From the NCBI RefSeq assembly GCF_000155955.1, contig NZ_GG697142.2, positions 157,646 through 221,645 on the forward strand: a DNA stretch of 64,000 nt. The letters are read 5' to 3'. Both the position numbers and the translations under genes were made by a program. This document shows, one piece after another, positions 63,113 through 64,000 of this stretch. The notes below the pieces were generated by a model. That model saw only the letters and a list, made by a program, of their open reading frames with translations, did not search any database and was not told the origin of the DNA. The stretch's first letter is position 1; the number at the start of each line of letters is the position of its first letter. The DNA comes from Mitsuokella multacida DSM 20544. Its GTDB lineage: Bacteria > Bacillota > Negativicutes > Selenomonadales > Selenomonadaceae.

Positions 63113-63514
63113 ATGTTTGGAATTGGTGTACCGGAGCTCGTGCTCATCCTGATCATCGGGCTCATCGTCTTTGGCCCCGGCAAGCTGCCGGAGATGGGAC
63201 GCACGCTCGGCAAGGGAATCCGTGAATTCCGCAAGGCATCGAATGCATTGTCGCAGGCAATCAACGCGCCGGAGAATCCGCCGCAGCCGCCGGCAGCAGC
63301 GCCAAAGCCGCAGGCAGTAGAGCAGAACGCGACGCCGGCCGCAGCCGCGCCGCAGAGTCCAGCTAAGCCGCAACCAGAAACTGTCAAGGCCCCGGAAGCG
63401 AAAGCACCGGAGGCACCTGCTTACGAAGCACCGACGCAGGAGAGCGTGCGCCAGCAGATTGCCGAGACGAAGGCGAAGCAGGAATCCGCGGGCAAAGAGA
63501 ACAAAGCAGTCTGA
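63113..63514 (+). CDS. TatA/TatB-family translocase subunit with long Pro/Ala tail
   Basis: A 133-residue protein. The N-terminal helix GIGVPELVLILIIGLIVFGPGKLPEMG, with the FGPGKLPE hinge, and the amphipathic helix RTLGKGIREFRKASNALSQAI are the Tat hallmark. The tail (about 50-133) is a Pro/Ala/Glu-rich, disordered-looking stretch. It takes part in export of folded proteins. The long tail resembles TatB, yet the N-terminus is TatA-like, so the role is not decided. ATG 63113 follows TGGAGGAAC. A terminator follows. Confidence 0.9.
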   Translation: MFGIGVPELVLILIIGLIVFGPGKLPEMGRTLGKGIREFRKASNALSQAINAPENPPQPPAAAPKPQAVEQNATPAAAAPQSPAKPQPETVKAPEAKAPEAPAYEAPTQESVRQQIAETKAKQESAGKENKAV

Positions 63515-63519
63515 AAGCA

Positions 63520-63545
63520 GGGCGCAACTCTTGCGCCCGTTTTTA
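63520..63545 (+). terminator. Terminator between the two tatA-type genes
   Basis: GGGCGCAA and TTGCGCCC around CTC, followed by GTTTTTA. Confidence 0.85.
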
Positions 63546-63600
63546 TTGCCCGTTTATGGAAGCATAAGTACATCCTATAGGGACAATCAAGAATCAGAAC

Positions 63601-63629
63601 TGGCCAGCCACAAAGGCAGCATGTATAAT
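63601..63629 (+). promoter_or_regulatory. Probable promoter of the second tatA-type gene
   Basis: TGGCCA (63601-63606), 17 bases, TATAAT (63624-63629). The -10 is perfect and the -35 weak. Confidence 0.5.
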
Positions 63630-63669
63630 AGAAGTATGTGAATTCGTATTGTGTTTAGGAGGAACTATC

Positions 63670-63888
63670 ATGTTTGGATTAGGTGTACCGGAACTCGTCA
63701 TCATCTTGATCATCGGCCTTGTCATCTTTGGACCGGGCAAGCTGCCGGATGTCGGCAAGGCACTCGGCAAGAGCATCCGCGAGTTCAAGTCGGCCAGCAA
63801 CGAAGAAGATGCGAAGAAGGACGACAAGATGGTCAACGTGACGGCAGAGACGAAGGAAGTCCCTGCCAAGAAGGATGAACAGAAGTGA
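63670..63888 (+). CDS. tatA: Twin-arginine translocase subunit TatA
   Basis: A 72-residue pore subunit of the Tat pathway. FGLGVPELVIILIIGLVIFGPGKLPDVG is the membrane helix and hinge, followed by the amphipathic helix KALGKSIREFKSASNE and a short charged tail. The first 25 residues are almost the same as in the gene at 63113, so the two arose by duplication. ATG 63670 follows TAGGAGGAAC; ATG-like codons upstream overlap this site. The next gene begins 18 bases after the stop, probably tatC. Confidence 0.94.
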   Translation: MFGLGVPELVIILIIGLVIFGPGKLPDVGKALGKSIREFKSASNEEDAKKDDKMVNVTAETKEVPAKKDEQK

Positions 63889-63906
63889 TCGGGGTAAAAA
63901 GGACGC

Positions 63907-64000
63907 ATGGCAGAAATGGCAGAAGAAAGACAATATGAAGAAATAGAGGCTCCGCAGCAGAGAAGCGATGCCGCGGAGAGCGCTGAAGCGGTACAGGCGG
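63907..64000 (+). CDS. Start of a gene cut by the window end, probably tatC
   Basis: ATG 63907 follows AAAAAGGA, and 31 codons are open to the window edge. The visible residues are acidic and polar (MAEMAEERQYEEIEAPQQRS...), with no membrane helix yet. The place right after tatA suggests TatC with an acidic N-terminal extension; this rests on context alone. Confidence 0.5.
   Translation, partial: MAEMAEERQYEEIEAPQQRSDAAESAEAVQA

Overview
This window is GC-rich chromosomal DNA from a diderm (outer-membrane) Firmicute, most likely a Negativicutes/Selenomonadaceae member such as Selenomonas or Mitsuokella; that placement is inferred. It rests on Firmicute-style gene sets (hrcA-grpE-dnaK-dnaJ with a CIRCE element, then prmA-rsmE-mtaB-hinT-rpsU-yqeY; NfeD-FloA; long-form HPF; CsaB) lying next to a TolC outer-membrane channel with a MacAB-type pump. 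Thr is mostly ACG, Arg CGC and Leu CTC/CTG, and TTG/GTG starts are frequent. No rRNA, tRNA, CRISPR array, insertion sequence or prophage was seen.

Layout. 0-5 kb: the end of a P1B-type metal ATPase, a small zinc-ribbon protein, a complete polar amino-acid ABC transporter (binding protein, permease, ATPase) and a cold-shock protein. 5-11 kb: hibernation factor, YdjC-like deacetylase, secA and prfB. 11-18.6 kb: an envelope block (LmeA-like DUF2993 protein, DUF5693 membrane protein, CsaB pyruvyl transferase, then ftsE-ftsX-LytM peptidase-S41 protease). 18.6-25 kb: recQ (minus strand) and tolC-macA-macB-type genes. 25-29 kb: pyruvate carboxylase (minus strand). 29-37.4 kb: an amino-acid binding protein and, 6 kb further on, a permease-ATPase pair. 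Between them lie a five-gene peptide/nickel-type ABC operon (minus strand) and a divergent methyltransferase. 37.5-43.8 kb: AMIN-amidase, SEC-C protein, MATE transporter, an apparently exported RelA/SpoT-fold protein, a hemolysin III-type protein and rpsT. 44-52.8 kb: lepA-hemW, a DUF488 protein, a glutaredoxin and the CIRCE-controlled heat-shock operon. 52.8-59.5 kb: a MetE-like methyltransferase divergent from a LysR regulator, prmA-rsmE-mtaB, hinT, rpsU and yqeY. 59.6-64 kb: nfeD-floA plus a Pro-rich membrane protein, a polyprenyl diphosphate synthase and two TatA-type genes. The window ends in the start of another gene, probably tatC.

Most transcription units have readable ends. Some twenty sigma-70-type promoters with 16-18 bp spacing and over twenty intrinsic terminators were placed by eye. 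The most interesting points are as follows. (1) A RelA/SpoT-type nucleotidyltransferase domain with its catalytic residues intact sits behind a signal or anchor segment. (2) A shared element, TGTTAAC-x-CTTT-N8-AAAG, lies at the predicted transcription starts of the two halves of a split amino-acid transporter. (3) Two mirror-image divergent promoters, each with its -35 box in one arm of a long inverted repeat, control the peptide/nickel-type ABC operon and the methyltransferase. (4) A LysR-type operator is well placed between the MetE-like gene and its regulator. (5) prfB lacks the usual programmed frameshift. (6) The metal ATPase lacks the CPx proline. All of this comes from reading the sequence; no database search was run.
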